A stretch of 64,000 nucleotides of DNA from Juglans regia (taxonomy: Eukaryota; Streptophyta; Magnoliopsida; Fagales; Juglandaceae): NCBI RefSeq assembly GCF_001411555.2, contig NC_049907.1, forward strand, positions 7,386,243-7,450,242, given 5' to 3'. Position 1 is the stretch's first letter, and each line of letters opens with the position of its first letter. Positions 38,726-52,487 of this stretch are shown here, piece by piece. Under the pieces are notes generated by a model. That model was not told the DNA's origin. It was given only the letters and a program-made list of their open reading frames with translations, and ran no database searches. Position numbers and translations under genes: made by a program.

Positions 38726-38926
38726 GGTCCCGTTTAGATATAGAAACACTCTCAACTTATTTTATCATTACAATTTTTTCAAATTCTCATATAAAATATA
38801 ATAAACAATTTAATTTTTTTAAATTTTAAAATAATAATAATATTAAATAATAATATTCTAATAGTATTTTATTCAACTCATTTAAAATTATTTTATTCCA
38901 TTTCATTTCACTATCCAAACCAGCTC
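38726..38926. mobile_element. PIF/Harbinger-like MITE, copy 1
   Basis: It is 201 bp, flanked by TTA on both sides (38723-38725 and 38927-38929). The ends GGTCCCGTTTAGATA and, inverted, GAGCTGGTTTGGATA are related. The inside is AT-rich and non-coding. A 3-bp TTA/TAA duplication with GTTTGGAT-type ends suits Tourist-like PIF/Harbinger MITEs. It shares its core (ATCATTACAATTTTTTCAAA) with the copy at 39947 and, inverted, with copies at 47.4, 53.1 and 58.3 kb. Confidence 0.75.
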
Positions 38927-38929
38927 TTA

Positions 38930-40898
38930 GTGTGGCTTCTCAATATTAATGAGTTCTGAGAAATTAGTGTATATTAGTCGACATTAGTACATAATAATCT
39001 TCCATACAGAGGCAACTGATAAGGGCTAAATGAGTCAAGTTCGAACTGGGTGATATCATTCCTTTTCAGCGAGTTTTAATTTGCCATGAGCTACATAATT
39101 TTGACATAAATTATTTATATTATATTTTATAAACGTTATATATAAATTTTTTCAATCAAAGTTTGCATTTTTATAAACAATTTTTTTATAATTTATATAT
39201 ATATATATACTAGTAAGATGTTACGTGCCTGAGACACGTATGCGCAGTTCAAAGTACTAATATATTTTATTAAAATAAAAATAAAGTACATATATCTTAT
39301 TATTTTATTACTAATATATATCTTAAAAGCTATTGGAAGATATGCTATTTGTAAATTATTATAATACTTTCCTATTATAATGAATACGAAAAGACAAATC
39401 TACATAAATCTGTTTTCCTATTATAACGTATTTTCAAATTAGAAATTGAATCCATGATTATTATTATAATAAATCTGTTTTATTAGCATATTTAAATATA
39501 TTAATAGTGAAATAGAAACCAACAGAAATCATAAAAGTAGCCATAAATAAAATGTAAATGAAAATACAATTGTATCCCTGTATTATGTAATTATTACAAA
39601 CGGATAGAAAGTTAATGAAAACCAGCATATTCCGTTAAAACAAGAAATTTCTGTTAAAACAAAAAAATTCCGTTTCATAGACTCTTTATATATATAGAGA
39701 GATATGCATACATCAACAGATATAGTTATAATAGTTATAAAGATTCAAACAATACTTATAGCATTAGTATTTTCAACAAATATTATAATTATAAAGTTAA
39801 AAAAAAGACTAAAAAATATAATAAATTTGAAGTTATTTGTATTTATATTAGCTTATAGGATATAAGCCGAGTTTTATATAATATCATTCAATAATCAATC
39901 ACGACTTATTTTACAAATGAAATGAGCAAAACTCAAGTTTGACTAAGAACTGGTTTGGATATAGAAACTATTGCATCTCACCTTATCTTATCATTACAAT
40001 TTTTTCAAATTTTCTCATAAAATATAATAAGCAATTCAAAATTTTCAAATCCCAAAACAATAATAATAATAAAAAATAATATTTTATTCAACTCATCTTA
40101 AACCATCTCATCTCATCTCACTATCTAAACGAGTCCTAAACCTATCTCAAGCTGCTTGTTGAACAATCTTATTTATTTACCGACCTAATTTGGGTTTGCA
40201 CAATAATCCAAAGCAGGTGGAATAACTATTTCATATTTTTCATGTACTATTTCAACAATCCATCGCATAACACTAGGTTTATGTGATGAAGACAACACTC
40301 CTAATATGAAGTCCCTTTATCTCCTTTTATGCGACACTATTAGTCGCAAATCACAATTCCTTAGTAAACACAGCAGCAAAAGCTGCAAAACAGAACACTC
40401 CTGAAAATAAATAAGTGAAAACAAAGAAGAATGAATTGAATCAAACAAACTAAAGAACACACCCTCGGCTAAGTCAACTCATCAAATTATACTAATCTAT
40501 TACAAGACCACTTCTATTATTACTGATTTAGATGCAGACCTGACCCAGATTTCATACTTTTTATCCCTTGAAAATTGCCATAGAAACAGGCATTGTTTGT
40601 ATTCTTGCACACAACGCTTGCAAACTGGAAGTTCTGATCCCTACCCATTAAGGATCCTCAGTTTGATGATTTTTGTCTATGAGGGCTCATCACCGACAGT
40701 TATCTAACGCTGAAGATTGTAAGATATCTACAGGCATTCAGTAGACAAGTTAAATCATCCCATTGACGTTCAAAGTTCCCTCCGAAATTTATGAATGTCA
40801 TCTCTTTCCCTGATGAACAAAGAAACAACTTGCTTCCTGACCACCTAGGCAAATTGCGGGTCAATGTATGGCATGGATGTGTATAAGCTGACCGTCAT
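38930..40898. other. Non-coding DNA between two convergent genes
   Basis: The small plus-strand gene and the minus-strand TRM gene converge here, so both 3' untranslated regions lie at the edges (roughly 38468-38640 and 40500-40898). Apart from the MITEs at 38726 and 39947 the DNA is AT-rich, with a TATATA run at about 39197-39209 and no coding signal. Confidence 0.45.
39947..40136. mobile_element. PIF/Harbinger-like MITE, copy 2
   Basis: It is 190 bp with TAA on both sides (39944-39946 and 40137-40139). The ends are GAACTGGTTTGGATA and, inverted, GGACTCGTTTAGATA. The right half has repeated CATCTCATCTCATCTCA. It has the same orientation as copy 1 and similar sequence throughout. Confidence 0.75.
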
Positions 40899-43800
40899 TT
40901 ACAAGTTACTGCTGCTTCTATTTTCTGAATCAGTTAGAACAGCAGTATACCCGCTTTCTGGATTGTCATCTACACAGCCTACTATGATGTCTTTGATTAA
41001 GTCTTCGAGAATTGCTTCACCCATTTCAATACCAATAATGTCAACATCAAAATGAAGATCCATCCATGTTCCCATTCTTGCCATGTCTTTTTTGACAATT
41101 TGGTCCAAAGTATGAGGCAGTGGCATAGGAAGGAGATGCCAATACACTCCTTCCCATACCTCATGAATAGCTTTTTTTATGTTTGGAACTGGCCTTATAC
41201 TAGGTTTCATGAATGATACCCAAGGGCAGCAACCAAAATGGTATTGACAAACCTCGTGGAGAACTTCATCAGTACAGTCAAAGAGGAGCTTCCGGTCATA
41301 TCCGAGCTGGTTGGGAAAGCACTCTACCTTATCAAACAATGATGGCTCAAGAATCTGGTATGATGTAAGGCACTTCACGCATATTTCGTCCCAGTTCAAG
41401 CCAGAGGCTTGCAGCACTGCTTTTATATATTCAAATATAAACTCCTTGTCTTCCATACAAGTTTTTGTGCAGTTGACCGGACTTGCAACAGAAGACTCAT
41501 GTTCATCAAATTGAATCTGTAGTGGTTGCAGTGGCAGCTCGACTGAAGAATTGTGAATTAATTGACATTAGCCTATAACCCAAAATGAATGTTGAATGAT
41601 TTCAAGAATTTAAAATCTTAAAATGAATGCCTACCAGATCGGAAGATGGACTTTGTAGGGCTAATGTCATCCTCTGGAAATAGTGGTTCAAGAACAGATA
41701 CAGGACTTGGCCGCTCTGGTATATCAGTAGCACTTTCTAGGTTTTCAACTTTCTTATTGATTAAAGAGATGAGAGGAGATACAAGCGGAGAAGATGGCAC
41801 TTGCTTCTCTTCATATGATTCCTGTGAATAGAACAACCAATAGCTGTTAGGATAAATGTGATAGATATGAGGAACATGGTGGTTGTGGTAGTCATAGTAA
41901 TTGTGGCAGTCCACGAAATGATAGTCACTGTGGCAGTGATGAATGATGATAGCAATAATGCCAGTAGTGAGAAAGGTGGCGATAGCTGTCAACGCTGGCG
42001 CTACTGGTGGCAGTGATGAGTAATGGACCTTGAAATTGAATGTCATCTTTTAGCCAGGTCTAATATCCCCTAGTTCAAGCATTCTGGGCTCTTTAGTAAC
42101 TAGAGATTCAGTGCACGTTTGGTATTTTTAGTTGTAGAGCTTTGTTAAAAGGTTTTACTATTGAAAAACTGTTTACAGTTAGGTAAACATGTGTAAATCA
42201 CTTTTAAAGTTGTTATGGTGTTTTCAGGGTTCTCTACAGGTGCTTTTCAACCAAAAGTCCCAATTTTAGGTTTTTTGAAAAACGTGTTTTTAGCTTTTTT
42301 CAGGTCACTTTTATAAATTTACCGAACATACCATTTTTTCTTTAAAATAGATTTTAGACTGTTAAAATTACTTTTTAAGCTCCAAAACTCAAAACCAAAT
42401 GGGCACTTGGTCATTTTAGACAAAAGAAGATTGGATCTCAACAAGTTGATAGGAATTTAAAATAATGCTTGAAATTTAGGAACCCAATATTCATGCCTAC
42501 AATTCCTAGGAAAAGCATTGGACCTATGATATATCACCTGTTTCAAGCTTTCACAATATCCTTTATCATCACAAATTTCAAATGTCTTAGTGTTTTGGTC
42601 ATCTCTGGTACTTGAAGAACAACTTGGATCAGGATGAGCACATAGTACACTCGTCTCTTCCTGCACTACATATTCAGTCGATTTTCCATTCTCCGAAGCA
42701 CCTGCAGAAGTCGAATGAAAGACCAAGCATTAAAGAATCCAAAAACAAGCTTGAAATATATGAAAATGCTAATGATGAATAAATTGGATACTCAGAAAAT
42801 AATACCTTTAGGACTCATCTCATCACTAGCAGAAACAAAAGTTCCTTCATCTCCAATACCAGGAAAAAAATCATCCGAGATATTTTGTTTTGAGTTATGA
42901 GCTTGTACTTTATTATCAGGGCAATCAGAAATGGATGACTGACTCTCCAAGTTTTGTGTTGCTGGACCTAGATGGCTGACATTGTTTTCTCTTTTGGGAG
43001 ACCTTGTGTTTGAGTTGCCCTTCTGAATCTTGGCACAGGCAGAAAACCTCATCTGTGCAGTTACAAATTTATCCTCCCAGTCCATTCCAGGACTGCCAAC
43101 TGGAGACAAGTTGTACTCAGGAAGAGAGAGGATCCTTCCAAGGCTTTTAGGAACCTGTTTGCTAGAAAAATCTCCACTTTCATCCCCATTGCTCAGCATC
43201 TGAGATAGATGTTTCTTGGCTTCAACGTAGATACTAGATACCATTTGCTTGGGATAGCCAACAGTTTCAGTTTTCATGTTTCTTTCAGAATCTTTCAGTT
43301 TCCTGGCCATGTCTCCCTTCTTGGCACTAACGGCAGGTCTGACAATTCTTTCCATATAAAAATGATCTTTACTTGGAGATTTTTTCCCAACGTTTTCTTT
43401 ATCAATCCCTGTTTCACTACCTCCTAAACTTTGATGACAATGAGGAAAATTAGTAGAAACAGCCATAGTAGAGATTCCACTTGATTCCTTCCTTATGGCA
43501 CTTTTCAATTTTCTTTTAATTTCACCAAGAGAAAATTGTCCACTAACTCTCTCAGTTGAACCTTTATTTCCAACAATATAGTGAGGCTTTGGTGATGAGA
43601 AAACGCTACATTCAGTTTTGGAATTTCGCAAGTCTGCTGGTCCAGGCTTCAAAATAACAATTCTCTTTGAAGCTTCAATATTTTCATTCCCAATTTTTTT
43701 TGATGAAACTCTTTCATGAGACTTGACTTTTCTCCTGAAAAAGTTACGCTGCTGCTTATGATTAACATGCTCCTCAGATTGTCTACGGCGACCAAACTCC

Positions 43801-45119
43801 AGTTCTGACAAGTTTGGTTCCTCAAGTGACTCAAGTTCTTTTCCTTTCCCTATCTGAGCATCTTGCAAGTTTAGAATATATTTCACTAAAAGCGAGTTTG
43901 GATCTTCCATTAGTTTCTGAAAGAATTCCTCATCTGAACTTAAAATCTCAAGTGCACCGACTTCTTTGGAGTGGTGAAGTTTCCCATCTTCTTTGAGATG
44001 CTTCACATTAATAGACTTCTGATTTATGAGCTCCTTGATTGCATCTCTCAATCTGTCAAAATCACACTGATTCTCTTTTGATTGCATTTGAACTTCATCA
44101 TCCTGGTCATGATTTGTAGAACTTGAACTCTTTTGATAGATCCAGCGGCAGAAATCTTCCATTATTTCATCTATACAAATATTTTCTATCGATCGTTTCT
44201 CTGCATTCTGATTACAAGAGCATTCAGGTTCCACATTTTTAGCAGCATCCAACTCATGGTTGTCCATATCACAGCTTTTCTTGCGAGTCTTTTTTGTTCT
44301 TTTGTGCCCTGTCTTTATGTTGCTTTCATGTCCCGGCTTGCTCGGTTTTGATTCTGCTTCAGCATTGCAATTCTCCTTCTTCAGGTCCTGCTCACTGAAC
44401 ATCTCCTCTTCTATGAGTTTCTTCACACTACGCTTATCAGCATCAGCTTTCACTACTGTTGTCCTCTCTTTACCACCCTGAGACATTTGCAAATTAGACT
44501 ATCAAAATGGTATCATGTTGATAACTTAATGTCAGTAGGTAGTACCACATTAAAGTTACTAAGTTCACATTTCAGTTTGATACTAGGCTAAAATGACAAG
44601 ACTTACAACAGTGCCTTGATTATCTTCATCCAAATTAGTCAACACCTCAAACTTATTCCTTGAATATCCAGCACCTGAAGAACGAACAGAAATTCCAGCA
44701 ATTACAAGGACTAGAGACTTTTTTAAAGAGTTTCATAGAAATTCACTGCATATTAACTAATATTCATAATCCAAAATGAAAACAATGAAACTTAAAAGCT
44801 TGATTAGAACATATGCTCTTGCGATAAATACCTAAAAATCACAAATCCAGATATCACACATGAACACGAATACTACCAAAAAGTTTTTTTAACTGATATT
44901 ATTAGAAAAACCTTGCATGTTACAAAGACATTTTGTCGAAAACAAAGACATTCCATAATAGTAAACCAATTTCTTACCAGAAACAGGTCGCTTCCTATCT
45001 GAAAGCAGCCTTCGAGTTGAGCGACCCTGGCGGAAATCAAAGATACTGATCAAGCCCCACATACAGCCTGACCGATCCTTTTCGTACCGCAACGGGCGTC
45101 TTTGGGACCTCTTCCCCAT
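40899..45119 (-). CDS. TON1-recruiting-motif (TRM) family protein with DUF4378 domain
   Basis: TRM/LONGIFOLIA proteins bind microtubule arrays and recruit the TON1-PP2A complex, affecting division-plane placement and organ shape. Six exons, 44978-45119, 44607-44674, 42806-44477, 42538-42701, 41635-41821 and 40899-41542, join in phase to 2877 nt, or 958 residues. The N-terminus MGKRSQRRPLRYEKDRSGCM followed by WGLISIFDFRQGRST is the signature start of one TRM subgroup (TRM13/14/15-like, as I recall). Further family blocks are RSVKKLIEEEMF, IVILKPGPADLR, FSLGEIKRKLKSAIRKE and VPKSLGRILSLPEYNLSPVG. The DUF4378 domain fills about residues 775-930 (FIFEYIKAVLQASGLNWDEI; VWEGVYWHLLPMPLPHTLDQ). No VARLMGL motif was seen. 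The subgroup call is moderate; the family call is strong. Confidence 0.92.
42111..42406. mobile_element. MITE-like element in TRM intron 4
   Basis: It is about 296 bp. The left end GTGCACGTTTGGTATTTTTAG is partly mirrored by the inverted right end GTGCCCATTTGGTTTTGAG. There is no coding sequence. It lies in the intron between exons 42538-42701 and 41635-41821. No convincing target duplication was found, so the superfamily is unassigned. Confidence 0.5.
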
Positions 45120-46600
45120 AATGAACGAGTGATTCGTGAATTCTATTTGGCTTGTTCAATCCAAAATACACACTGGTAATGGTCACATTAAGCCTGATTA
45201 ACATAAAAGTGAAATTGAAAAAGTAGTTAAAGTAGGTTAAACAGAAATATCAGTAATCTAATTCTTAAAACACTAGGGTTATATTCTCTGTTATACTTAA
45301 CATTCAGGATTAAAATGAAGTGCTATATTGGTCATGCACATCAGGGTAGAACTACAGAATTTTGGTTTCCATACATGAAATGCAGAAAGATCACACAAAT
45401 TCCAGTAATCTTCTTTTTGAGTATAATGACTAATGCCATGCATAAAATAAGTACCTCAATTTTAGAGCTCTTAAAATCAGTAAGGTAATAAGAAACAATT
45501 TCAGTCGGACGTCTACCAGAGAAAAACAAACAAATTCCAATTTCACCGCTAACGCTTCCAACCAAGTAAAAAACGAAAGGCACTCAAGTTTTCTTTGGAT
45601 AGCAAGGTATCAAAGCCTTCTTTTTTCATCCATAAGCCTTGAAACAGCCCCTCACATATTTCACAAACACTCAAACTTCCGATACCCTCAAATTTCAATG
45701 GAAGAGACTGGCCAATGACCAACTTTGCGGAAAAATGTGATCAAGAACTCGAGGGAGACCAAAAACTCCATTTGAAACTGATAAACACAAATCTCATAAT
45801 CGCTAGTTCAATCCAACTTTGAGGACTTCACCACAATTGGATTGATTCTGGTGTTTTGCATTTTCACTCTTTCCCAACATCAATTTAAAATCTTCATTCA
45901 ATGCAAATGCTTAAGCCGCTAAAAGAACAATACATAGTACAAAAATAAAAATTTCCAACCATCTCTATAAGCTTGAAACGCTCAAGTTCTCGTTCTCCAA
46001 GTTCCGAAGTCAGAATCCAAAGCTTTTCCCCAATTCTCCAGCAGATGTCAAAGCTTAAGGCACCGAGAGAGACCCCAATTCAACACTAAGAACCCCCAGA
46101 AAATAAGCTTTCTAAACACACCCAGATGACGTTTCTCCAAATTATGCCAAAAACCTGACCAAAAACAAAGATTTTTTCATGTGGCTATCTATGTGACAGC
46201 CAGAAAGAGATGCCCAAATGTTTCCTTTATTTTTCTATGCAGAATTTCTCAGAGGAGGGCAGCCATTAAAGACTGAGAAAAGTGGTGGTGAGGTGGTGAA
46301 ACAGAGAGGAGAAAGCTTTACAATGTTGTTGGCTGACAGTAGAAGAATACGTGACAGTTGTGGTAGGATTGCTGGGCCCATAAAGAGAGCGAGAGAGAGA
46401 AAGAGAGAGAGAGAGCTTTGTCCAGAAGAAAGGTTCGGGCTGTCTCCATTTTCTCTGCTGCAGTACCATTTTCCACCATCATCAAAGTCACCACCCCCCT
46501 CCGAATTCTCTTTACACCCTGCGTCATTGCGTGTGAAATTCTCTAACTTAAAACACTTTATTATTGTGCAGGTTCCGAAGGAAATGGCCTGAGAGTTGAC
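45120..46600 (-). promoter_or_regulatory. Upstream region of the TRM gene, probable leader and promoter
   Basis: No other gene is supported here. A pyrimidine-rich segment on the minus strand (CTCTCT runs at 46385-46415) with mixed GC content at about 46260-46520 looks like a plant 5' leader or core promoter. The distance to the start codon (over 1 kb) would need one or more leader introns. Open frames on both strands across 46218-46592 arise from this low-complexity sequence. Confidence 0.4.
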
Positions 46601-47377
46601 GTCCGTGGTTTTTACAAAGAAAAATTACTGAGCGTTGAAAAATCAGACACAGATACGGACGGCTACATTTATGAATTTATTACAATTATAATCGCATTTA
46701 AAGGCTTTAAACTGAGAGATATAACTATAAAATGAGTTATGTAATATTTATATATATTGAAATTAATTTCTTGAATAATCTTAAAAGCTTATTAAATGTT
46801 GTAAACTCTATTTTATGGAAAAAAAAAAAACTTTTTTCATATGAAAAAAATACTTCTTATAGCAATATATATATATAAGAAAATCTATTTATAAACTTTA
46901 ATTTTTACACGCTCAACACATTACTTTATGGAACTATACTAAAAGATCCGATGATTGGTGTTTTAATTTTTTTTTAAAGTTATAATAAATTTTATGTATA
47001 ACAAAACTCGATTAATGTTAGAATGTTTGGCCGTGAAGAAAGAAAATATATTTAAGGTGGAAGTTTGGAAAAGGATGAACATGATGGGGAATGAAATGTT
47101 TCAAGTTATAAGAGTTGCAACGGCCTTTTCGGGATAAAAAAAAATTGTTTCATTAAACAGTTATAGATAACACTGTAAAATTCATGTAAACATTAATTTC
47201 AGACTTTTCTGCCACTTGGTTGGGGACAAAGATTTCATGGCAACAGTGAATTATGTTACAAAAGTTAATTTGAAGCCACTTTGGCATTAATACTCTTTGA
47301 CCCATGCCATTATGACCCTAATCATGATGATGGTTTATTTTTGAATTCAAATTTGCTCAAAGGCTCTAAACAAATTA

Positions 47378-47600
47378 TTTTTGTCCTGTTTGTTTTTGCA
47401 GATGAAATGAGATGAGATGAATTGAGATAAAAATTAAAAGTTGAATAAAATATTATTAGAATATATTTTTTAATATTATTTTTATTTTAGAATTTGAAAA
47501 AATTGATTTGTTTATTTTATTTTATATGAAATTTTAAAAAAATTATAATAATTAGATAGGATGAGATGAGATGAGAATGTCGTCGAAAATGAATCAAGCC
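47378..47600. mobile_element. PIF/Harbinger-like MITE, copy 3 (inverted)
   Basis: It carries the GATGAAATGAGATGAGATGA start and the ATTATTAGAATATATTTTTT core of the family, opposite in orientation to copies 1 and 2. TTA lies at both proposed edges (47375-47377 and 47601-47603), but the ends are worn, so the limits are approximate. Confidence 0.55.
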
Positions 47601-48439
47601 TTAGTTTGAACCTAACATTATTGTCAAAAATATAATTTATATCATACAAAGTCGATGAAGGCATATCTTAAAGATCATCATCATATATATTCACATAAAT
47701 TCTGATTGGAATGCATGTTGTGCAAATTAATTAAAAGGATTTATGATCAGAATCATAACTTTTTAGATGGAGTAGTTTATAGCCTTCGAGATATATAATC
47801 TAATAAGCGTGAAAAGCTCTAAAGAATTACTTAACACGCAAAACTCCACTCAGTGTGAATATTGAAGATCATAATAAATATATATGATAAAAATAACATT
47901 TAGTTCCTTAAAAAATGATTAATTTGATCTAATAATTTACGTACAAGTTTTATTGTAACGAGACTCTATTTAGCATTTGTCACTCTTTAATTAATATATA
48001 ATTGAAAAGATTCATCGTATGTTAAAGACCTAACTATTGATCTAAAAGTCATAAAACTGTTGGATACTAATTTGGTTAAATCTTTAATTGTCGGGATAAT
48101 AACATTCTACCACACTTCCGAATCTGATTTGAACTTGTGATGTGGTCCTTGTTTTGATACTAATTGTTAAAGACCTAACCATTGATCCAAAAGCCTTAAA
48201 GCTGTTGGATACTAATTTGGTTAAACCTTTAACCTTCAAGATCATAATATTGTTTAGTAAATTAATGGGTTGGAATCATCTCAACCGATGGAGTCCAACA
48301 CATACGATACAAAGTTTAGAGGAATGAGATTCTAATTGGAAGACCCGAGGGGCTATCTTCCAAGACGATCGAGTCGGTATCTTTTGGTTCTTTTTATTTA
48401 AAGTGTAGAAACCAAACAACGAAAAGCAAAAGAAAAAAC

Positions 48440-48453
48440 GAGAGAGAGAGAGA

Positions 48454-48495
<42 letters not shown>
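48440..48495. repeat. (GA)n microsatellite
   Basis: About 56 bases of AG/GA repeat with a few GG or AA interruptions. It has no coding role. Confidence 0.9.
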
Positions 48496-48498
<3 letters not shown>

Positions 48499-48861
48499 AA
48501 ACTATAAGTCCTACGATATAATTTATTCAGTGGTGTCGTCAAGTTTTTGTACACAAAGCAATTTTTGTTTTGCTTATTAGAGCAGTACTTGATTATCATA
48601 ATTTGGATTTGGAGATGGAATTAAATTAGAGATGAATACAACGTACGTCCATTACCTACATGATCAATGACTATAATTAACCATCATATAATAAAGAATA
48701 TCATATGTTAATTTAGATAATTAAGAAATGCCAAATTTTTTTTTTTTTGTGACGTACTAAAACATTAATACTCATCTATTTATTTTTAATTGTTTTAATT
48801 ATTTTCGATTTATTTATTTATTTTATAAGAAGAAACTTCATTCAATCAGCAAATATTATGC

Positions 48862-49190
48862 TTAAAAATTAGAATGATCAAGCCAAATATATTGAGATAG
48901 AAAAGAAGGGACAGATCCCATCCACAATATCTCCAAATCATAGACTGACCATGCATGCTTTGCCAGAAAGTGAGCAACCTGGTTTCCTCCTCTAAGCACA
49001 TGTTGAACTTGATAGTCTTCGAAGTGGTTGAGCAGATTTCTGACCTTCTTTAATAGGTTATCTTGACCTGATAAGGAATCTTTATTAATAGACAAGACTT
49101 CCACCAGGAGTAAACAATCACTCTCAAGCACAACTTTGGAAATCCCCAAATGCAAAGTGAACTCATGTAGGCCTCGTAACATGGCTAGCT
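48862..49190 (-). mobile_element. RNase H fragment of a LINE
   Basis: A minus-strand open frame of about 106 codons reads as the C-terminal RVT_3/RNase H domain of plant LINEs: SKVVLESDCLLLVEVLSINK, then VQHVLRGGNQVAHFLAKHAW. The low-coordinate flank (48800-48840) has TTTATTTATTTATTTTATAAGAAGAAACTTCATTC, an inverted A-rich LINE end. The rest of the element is missing, so it is a 5'-truncated copy. Confidence 0.75.
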
Positions 49191-50219
49191 AGTACGTAAT
49201 TCAACTGACTCTGGTTCATGTAGCTCGTAACTCTGGCCTGATGATCTTTTTTTTTAATTTTATTGTTTTAAGTATTTGGAATGCTATTTTTCCTTTAATT
49301 TGTTTGGTGTAATATCTTTAAATAAACATGTCGATGCAGATCATCTGAATTTATCAATTTATAAGATCAGACTAAACCAAAAAAAGCAGATCGTCGTAGG
49401 TAATTTAATCACATATAATTCATTAATCCAGAAGATAATTTCAAAGAGAAAAGCACACACGGATTTTAATGGGAAATAGAATGAGTGGGATCGATATTTA
49501 TGCTTGTCCATGCATTGTGCATGTGAGGAGCAGTAAGGTCTAAAGTAAGTTCAGGAGGCACCCCCACAAAAACATGAAAGCATTTGGGTCCACATGATTC
49601 TTTATCAACTCATCAAATGGCCATTTTTTTTTTTTTCCATTTTGATTAATTTTTCTTTTCTTCAATGAGAAAGCCCCGTATGAGACAATAAGGTCCCCGG
49701 GCGAGGCCAACCCTCCCTTTCAATGCATCACGCCCTATATTCACACCAAGAAATTTGGAGGGTTGTGGATGCATGATGACAATATATAATATGTTACAAG
49801 TATGACAAATAAATTAAATGAATGCTTCTTTTGTTTTAATTTTATGAGTGACAAAAAAAAAAAAAAGAATTATTATATAAGTACTATATATATATATATT
49901 ATATACATATAATAAACTTTCGAACTCGAGTGTTTTATGAAAAAATATATATTTGTGCCTCACCTCTAGTTAGACAGTATAAAAGGCCGTATGGAATCTG
50001 GTCGATCGATGGTAGTTTTGTTTTAAGTGAAAATGGGATCTAAAAATGTCACCAAATTAATCTATTAATTAATTAATTACGTAATCACTCGCTTGAGTAC
50101 TTAGGGTGCAACGCATGCATTAGAATATATAATGACATATAAAGAGAGTTTAATATACATATATGCTCTTTCTTGTCTCATTCACTTGTCTTTCCTTCCT
50201 TCTTTAACAGTTTAACTAA

Positions 50220-50271
<52 letters not shown>

Positions 50272-52487
50272 GTGTGTGTGCAGTAGTATATATATATATG
50301 GACCTGCATGCGAACGTTGGAGCAGCTTTCTCCTAATTGCTTGCCCTCAAAGATATTGAAAAGGATCTGAAAGGAAGACAGGGTGTGGGCCGCATGCATT
50401 CGGGATGGATGGAGTTAGAGGACCACGATAAGCAGCATGCATGCATGGATGGCCATTTTCTAGTTCAATTATTATCCCACCAACCTAGCTAGCTAATATA
50501 TATATATATAATCTCCATGATCAACATAATATAATATATATATGCATATACTTAATATAATATGGACCAAGTGGACATTATAAATGAACAATTTAAGTGA
50601 TATTGGTCTTACCCTACTTCTATATATATTTTGGAAGATCACACATTTTAACCTCAATGATCTTTTAGAAAAGGACTAGGGTTGTTTGAGGTCTTAGAAT
50701 ATTACAAGTTTCTTATATATATATATATATATATTTGTTTGATGCAACCAGCTAGCTATTAAAGTTCAACAATAAGAGTCCTATATATCTATATATTATA
50801 TAAATATTTTAATTTGGTCAAGGGCAGATATATAGTCAAAAATATATCATATTTGTTTGGTGCAACCTATTATTTATATAATGTATATATCCACACACAC
50901 GATTAGGTCATTATTTTCATTATTACACTATCCAAACTTATGTTTGGCCGGTCGTTGCAATGTTTGTTGGTTTGAGGATGTATGGTTCAGAAACAAGCAA
51001 AAAAATAAAAATAATTTATTCTATGGTTGAGATGATGCTAGCTAGTTTGAAGGATATTATATATCCGGAAGTGGAAATAATCATGAAACTTGTGATGAAA
51101 TCAACTTCAATATTAATGTATTTCTCATATCCCAATTAATTACGGCCAGGTGCTGCTGGGTCGACGTCGGTCACTAAACTTTGTGATGAATAGCTAGAGC
51201 CGTTAGGCTATTAATATTTCTCCAAGCATAGGGTATAATTGGATGGACATAATTCCCTATTCCAACCACTCTGAATATCTAGCTTTTAGCATTGGATGCT
51301 CGATCCCAAGCTAGCTCTTTTGAAAACCCAGTAGTAGTACTTTTAAAAGGCCTCCCAACATGTACAGAAAGAAAAAGTAAATAAAGCTCTATCTATTACT
51401 CTCAAGAAAGTGCTATAAAGCTGGTAATGTTGGGACGATGAAAATTAAAATACACTTTAATATGCATGAATGATTATGAGTTGGCCACCTAAAGATATAT
51501 TGGAATGATGATTCCTTGAATAATAGCACTATTGATGTTACCTATGTTCATATATCGACAAAAAAACTTCGTTAGTTCTCATGACAAGGATATAAGGCCA
51601 AATCTCTTGTAATTAAATCCTTTGGTAGTAGTGGTTTAGGTTGCATATATATAATAGCATTTGAAGTAGAAAGTTTCTTGTTCCATCACCAAATAAAAAG
51701 TAAAAAAAAAAGTTGAAAGATTAAGCAAGGTAAAGGGCTTTTTGTAGATGCTATAATAATAAAAGAAGTGTTACAACCATAGAGAAATTTCACAAAAATA
51801 AACTTGTAGACTTACACGACTTCATATGATATGTTAGATTTACTTTACGATAAAAGTAACTTTATAATATGATGTAACATGTCAAGTTATGTTAGTTTAT
51901 GAATTTATTTTTGTGAAATTTTTTTGTCGCCAAAACATTTCTCTAATAATAATATTCCACGGGGGTCATATATATATAATTATTGATAAATGAAATTAAT
52001 GGATCATAAAGACCCGATTGTTGTCGTAAACCTCCTAATAAAGACAAGATAGATGCCGTTTGAGAGAAATAAACAAACCCGAAGGCATTGTTCAAGAAGC
52101 AAAAAAATCCAGGAAGCCAATCATTTGGTGGAAGAATAGATCAAAAGCAAATATTAAAACTTTAATATATGATTATCTTAATAAATTAATTGGAGATGGC
52201 ATGCATTGTACGTTGCTCCTTTGAAAAAAGAAAGATGACAGCTCTTATATATATGACTTCTCTTTTGGAGTGCAAAAGGACATCTGGGGGAATAGCGCCT
52301 TGTGTACTGGACTGCCCTAGTTTTGCTCAGATGGCCCGGGGCTCTCTTTGAAGGTGATCATGAAGATGATTTTTAAATTATAATACTAATTAATTTCATC
52401 ATTGTTGATGCGTTATGTTTTAGATAACTTCGTATATTTACTAGTTAACTAAGAAATTATTTAAAATACAGCACATTGGTTAATATT
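49191..52487. other. Intergenic, no supported gene
   Basis: This is AT-rich DNA with many TATATA runs (49889-49910, 50496-50510, 50709-50732) and one long GA microsatellite. No open frame shows a known domain, and no transposon with two ends was recognised. Confidence 0.45.
50223..50268. repeat. (GA)n microsatellite, uninterrupted
   Basis: About 46 bases of pure GA repeat followed by a GTGTGTGTG run. Being pure and long, it is probably polymorphic in length. Confidence 0.95.

Larger units (their letters stand above)
46601..48780. other. Intergenic AT-rich DNA
   Basis: No gene is supported. It holds a Harbinger-like MITE copy (about 47378-47600) and a GA microsatellite (48440-48495). A nearly duplicated phrase is seen at 48022-48080 and 48164-48225 (GTTAAAGACCTAAC...TTGGATACTAATTTGGTTAAA), a short direct repeat with a period of about 142. 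Confidence 0.45.

Noticed and set aside
41618..42046. Open frame extending TRM exon 5 upstream
   Set aside because: The part above 41821 is intron; a good acceptor lies at 41822-41823 and phases match the next exon upstream.
46218..46592. Plus-strand frame of 124 codons and overlapping minus frames
   Set aside because: They come from GA/CT repeats in the probable TRM leader and promoter; no domain, no splice continuity.
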